Shown here one piece after another: positions 61,350-64,000 of a stretch of DNA of 64,000 nt. This DNA comes from Pseudomonas graminis (lineage in GTDB: Bacteria > Pseudomonadota > Gammaproteobacteria > Pseudomonadales > Pseudomonadaceae). A program made the position numbers and the translations under genes. The notes beneath the pieces were generated by a model, which saw only the letters and a program-made list of their open reading frames with translations, had not been told where the DNA came from and ran no database searches. Location: NCBI RefSeq assembly GCF_900111735.1, contig NZ_FOHW01000001.1:299312-363311 (forward strand), written 5' to 3'. How positions within the stretch are numbered: position 1 is the stretch's first letter; each line of letters starts with the position of its first letter.

Positions 61350-63932
61350 TCAGGCGTCGGACAACACCGCATGGTCCATCAGCGCCGGCACGCCCACTAC
61401 CTTGATCTCGGCCCCATTGCCTGACGCGCTGAAAGCGAAGTCATCGGCTTTCAGAGTGTGGCTGTAATCCCCCGCCAGGGTAACCTGGAATTTCTGGCCA
61501 GCGCTGTCCGCTTCGTTGCTGCGCACGTAGGTGCGGTCGCTGTTGGCGTTGTAGCTGACCTGCAAGCTGCCGTCTCGGCCATCGCCCAAGCCTGTGAAGC
61601 CCAGAGCAGAGACATCCAGCGTGTCGTGGCCGGTGGTGAAATCAGTGATCAGGTCTGCCGCGCCGACGTAGCTGTCGCTGATCAGATCAAAGCGGAACGT
61701 GTCCTCGCCCGATCCGCCGGTGAGCTTGTCGCTGCCGGCACCGCCAACCAGTAAATCATCACCAACGCTGCCCGCCAGCACATCGTTGCCTGCCAGGCCA
61801 ATCAAGGTGTCGTTGCCCCAGTCGCCATACAGCGTGTCGGCGGCTGCGGTACCGGTAGCGTTCACCGAGGTCAGCGGCTGGGACGAATCCGTGCGCGTGT
61901 CGTCGGGGTTGGCGAACAGTACGTTGCTCGCGGTCAGGTCGTAGAGGTGATTGCCGTTGAGCAGGATTTCAAAGCGATTGCCGTCGGCGTCCGGTTCCAG
62001 CGACTTCAGCGCCGTGTGATCACCCGCCAGATTCAGCACCACTTTCAGCGTGCCGTCGTAGCCATTGCCCAGGCCTTTGAACCCCAGCGCCGTGAGGTCG
62101 AGGCGATCATGGCCGTTGCTGTTGAAATCCGTGATCAGGTCGCGTTGCGCGTAGCTGCCGCTGGTATCGTTGCGCAGGCTGTCGCTGATGCTGGTGTAGA
62201 CGAAGGTGTCCGCGCCCGCCCCACCCGTCAGCGTGTCGCCACCGCTACCGCCGACCAGCCGATCTGCGCCGCCGTCGCCTGACAACGTATCGCGTCCGGT
62301 ACCGCCGAGCAGCACGTCATCGGCAGCGGTCCCCAGCAGCTTGTCGTCACTGGCCGTGCCGGTAATCGACGAAAAGAAGTTCGCTGCGCTCAGGGTGCTC
62401 AGATGATTGCCGTCGAGTGCCAGTTGGAAGCGGTTACCGGAGGCATCGGCGTCCAGGCTGGACAGGTAAGTGATGTCGGTGCCAGCGTTATAGGTCGCCT
62501 TGAGCGTGCCGTCGTGGCCATTGCCCAGGCCGGACAATCCCAGCAAGGTCAGGTCGAGACGGTCGCTGGTGTCGTTGAAGTCGGTGATGCGATCGGTGAA
62601 GGATGTGGTCGCCGTGCGATAGCTGTCGCTGGCCGAGGTGAATCGAAACACGTCGCTGCCGCTGCCGCCGCTGAGGCGGTCCGCGCCTGCACCGCCATGA
62701 ATGACGTCGTCACCGGCGCCGCCATCGATGCGATCGCGCCCTGCCCCGCCACTGATGAGTTCGTCCGAGCGACTGCCGATCAGCGTGTCGGCGCCCGCAC
62801 TGCCCCGCACGATCAGCACATCGCTGTTGTTGTAGACCTGGGTGTTATTGCCCGCCGCGCTGATGTCGCCGGCTTGGGTGCCGTTAATGACGTTGCCGAA
62901 GATCACGCTGCCTTCGACGCTCGCCATGTCCGACGGCACCTCGGCCACGCCCCAGGTCGATCCGTCGCTGCCGGTGATCAGGTTGTCATAGACGAAATTC
63001 TGCGTGCCGTTATCGCTGCCCAGATTGCGGATTGCGACTTCCGGCACATCGTTGCTCTGCGCATTGCCGTGAATGACGTTATTGGACACCTCGATATGGG
63101 TCGTCCCTTGCAGGTTGACACCCGAGCCGCCGTTGTCGTGGATGTCGAGGCGATACACGCCGCCGTATTCGATACCGCGCATGTGCACGCCATCGCCGCC
63201 GTTGCCGTAGACGTCGCCGCCGATGACACTGAAGAAGCCGGTATCGACGCCACTTTCTTCATGGACGTGAATCCCGTCACCGGCGTTACCGGAAGCCTGG
63301 TTGTCGGTCAGTGAGAGCGCCACGCTGCCAAGGCCGACATTGATCCCGTTGCCGCCGTTGTCCAGCGCTCGGTTGTCCTGAAAGGTCAGTGCGGGCAGCG
63401 ACCCGCCCACTACGAAGCCGTCGGCGGCGTTGTCTGTGGCCGTGCTGTTGCGCACCGTCAAATGCACCGACGCGCCGGTAAGGTCGAAACCGCTGCCGCT
63501 GAAATTCGTCGCAGTGACGCCGTCGATCAACAGATTGGTACTGCTCGCGCCCGACTGAGACCAGCCACTGACCTGCCCACCGCCGTTGGCCTGACTGCCA
63601 TCCAGGGACAGATTGCTGACTGTCGCGTCTCGCACGTTGCTGCCCGCCACCATGCCCAACAGCGAGGTGGTGTTCAACCCGGCGCCATCGGCCAGCTTGA
63701 GCACGCTGTCACCGGCGCCATCGCCGGTGAGCGTGACGTTGCTTTTCAGCGCGAGCGCGTTGCCCGAACCGTCGCTGTCCGACACCCGCCAGGTGCCGCC
63801 AGGAATGTAAACCTTGCCCCCACCCGCAGCGCTTGCGGCATCAATTGCCTTTTGGATGGCGACGGTATCGTCTGTGATGGCATCGCCCTTGGCGCCATAA
63901 TTGCGGATATCAAAAGTGGGGGTGATGCTCAT
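61350..63932 (-). CDS. RTX-type AlgE/PsmE-like mannuronan C5-epimerase homologue, active site altered
   Basis: 860 aa. An N-terminal right-handed beta-helix domain (~1-375) follows AlgE A-modules closely in length and in FDIRNYGAKGDAITDDTVAIQKAIDAA. Three R-modules follow, each starting with RTX nonapeptides such as GGAGRDRIDGGAGDDVIHGG and ending in a ~100-residue segment (DRLDLTLLGLSGLGNG). The C-terminus looks like a type I secretion signal. Aligned with AlgE4, the catalytic YGFDPHE site reads SGFDLTG: Tyr149, His154, Lys117 and Asp178 are replaced by S147, T152, Q120 and G176, and only Asp152 is kept (D150). AGGAG precedes the start at 63932. Confidence 0.8.
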   Translation of the reverse strand: MSITPTFDIRNYGAKGDAITDDTVAIQKAIDAASAAGGGKVYIPGGTWRVSDSDGSGNALALKSNVTLTGDGAGDSVLKLADGAGLNTTSLLGMVAGSNVRDATVSNLSLDGSQANGGGQVSGWSQSGASSTNLLIDGVTATNFSGSGFDLTGASVHLTVRNSTATDNAADGFVVGGSLPALTFQDNRALDNGGNGINVGLGSVALSLTDNQASGNAGDGIHVHEESGVDTGFFSVIGGDVYGNGGDGVHMRGIEYGGVYRLDIHDNGGSGVNLQGTTHIEVSNNVIHGNAQSNDVPEVAIRNLGSDNGTQNFVYDNLITGSDGSTWGVAEVPSDMASVEGSVIFGNVINGTQAGDISAAGNNTQVYNNSDVLIVRGSAGADTLIGSRSDELISGGAGRDRIDGGAGDDVIHGGAGADRLSGGSGSDVFRFTSASDSYRTATTSFTDRITDFNDTSDRLDLTLLGLSGLGNGHDGTLKATYNAGTDITYLSSLDADASGNRFQLALDGNHLSTLSAANFFSSITGTASDDKLLGTAADDVLLGGTGRDTLSGDGGADRLVGGSGGDTLTGGAGADTFVYTSISDSLRNDTSGSYAQRDLITDFNSNGHDRLDLTALGFKGLGNGYDGTLKVVLNLAGDHTALKSLEPDADGNRFEILLNGNHLYDLTASNVLFANPDDTRTDSSQPLTSVNATGTAAADTLYGDWGNDTLIGLAGNDVLAGSVGDDLLVGGAGSDKLTGGSGEDTFRFDLISDSYVGAADLITDFTTGHDTLDVSALGFTGLGDGRDGSLQVSYNANSDRTYVRSNEADSAGQKFQVTLAGDYSHTLKADDFAFSASGNGAEIKVVGVPALMDHAVLSDA

Positions 63933-64000
63933 GCGCTGCTCCTGCCTGGAAACTGACGACCTGTGAACCCGTTATCGCAACCGGTTCGGCGAACAGGTTG

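Noticed and set aside
60729..61467. Open frames with repeated MSHRKSTGV...LKPVPL text
   Set aside because: They translate the REP doublets; the protein repeat simply mirrors the DNA repeat.

Overview
The window reads as chromosomal DNA of a Pseudomonas (fluorescens/syringae type of lineage). It is GC-rich and densely coded. It carries an AlgE-like secreted mannuronan epimerase homologue with RTX repeats, an AmiC/AmiR pair, a DmeR/DmeF metal efflux pair, many LysR/AraC regulators, c-di-GMP enzymes, and REP elements of the 'ggaccggctttagccggg' type. No tRNA, rRNA, CRISPR array, intact insertion sequence or phage module was found.

Layout. 0-1.6 kb: end of a polyol ABC transporter gene and a sorbitol-type dehydrogenase. 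1.7-10.7 kb: ordinary metabolic and regulatory genes (Cys-cluster protein, PLP dehydratase with divergent AraC, GST, DMT exporter, LysR/SDR pairs, a DUF2314-ankyrin membrane protein). 10.8-16.1 kb: a visibly more AT-rich island, read leftward, with a Tde1-like DNase effector followed by six tandem Tdi1-like immunity genes, one of them frameshifted. 16.35-24.4 kb: an operon of AmiC-like sensor, ANTAR antiterminator, peptide-type ABC transporter and acetamidase/formamidase. Its leader holds two tandem hairpins, the second of which competes with a strong terminator. 24.4-31.5 kb: cytochrome b561, then a seven-gene, translationally coupled cluster: thermostable-hemolysin-like protein, AMP-ligase, haem-oxygenase-like diiron protein, SDR, TPR protein and a two-component system. 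31.6-34.5 kb: decayed cyclic beta-1,2-glucan synthase gene. 34.5-43 kb: Crp-like regulator, PRC-barrel protein, DUF1275 protein, a three-gene envelope cluster, dmeRF with its operator, small proteins, and a chemoreceptor remnant. 43.4-53 kb: diguanylate cyclase, OYE/LysR/DUF417/AraC group, and a PhnD-like binding protein paired with a large GGDEF-EAL protein. 53-55 kb: AAA ATPase preceded by an eight-unit helically phased TATAG array, with a small HTH protein facing it. 55-60.6 kb: LacI-controlled ABC importer with a GpdQ-like phosphodiesterase. 60.7-61.3 kb: four tandem REP doublets. 61.35-63.93 kb: RTX epimerase homologue lacking most catalytic residues.

The best candidates for new biology are the immunity-gene array, the ANTAR leader, the oxidative acyl/amino-acid tailoring cluster at 25-31 kb, the phased iteron array at 54.8 kb and the apparently inactive epimerase. 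All functional calls rest on reading motifs and remembered family features; no database search was run.
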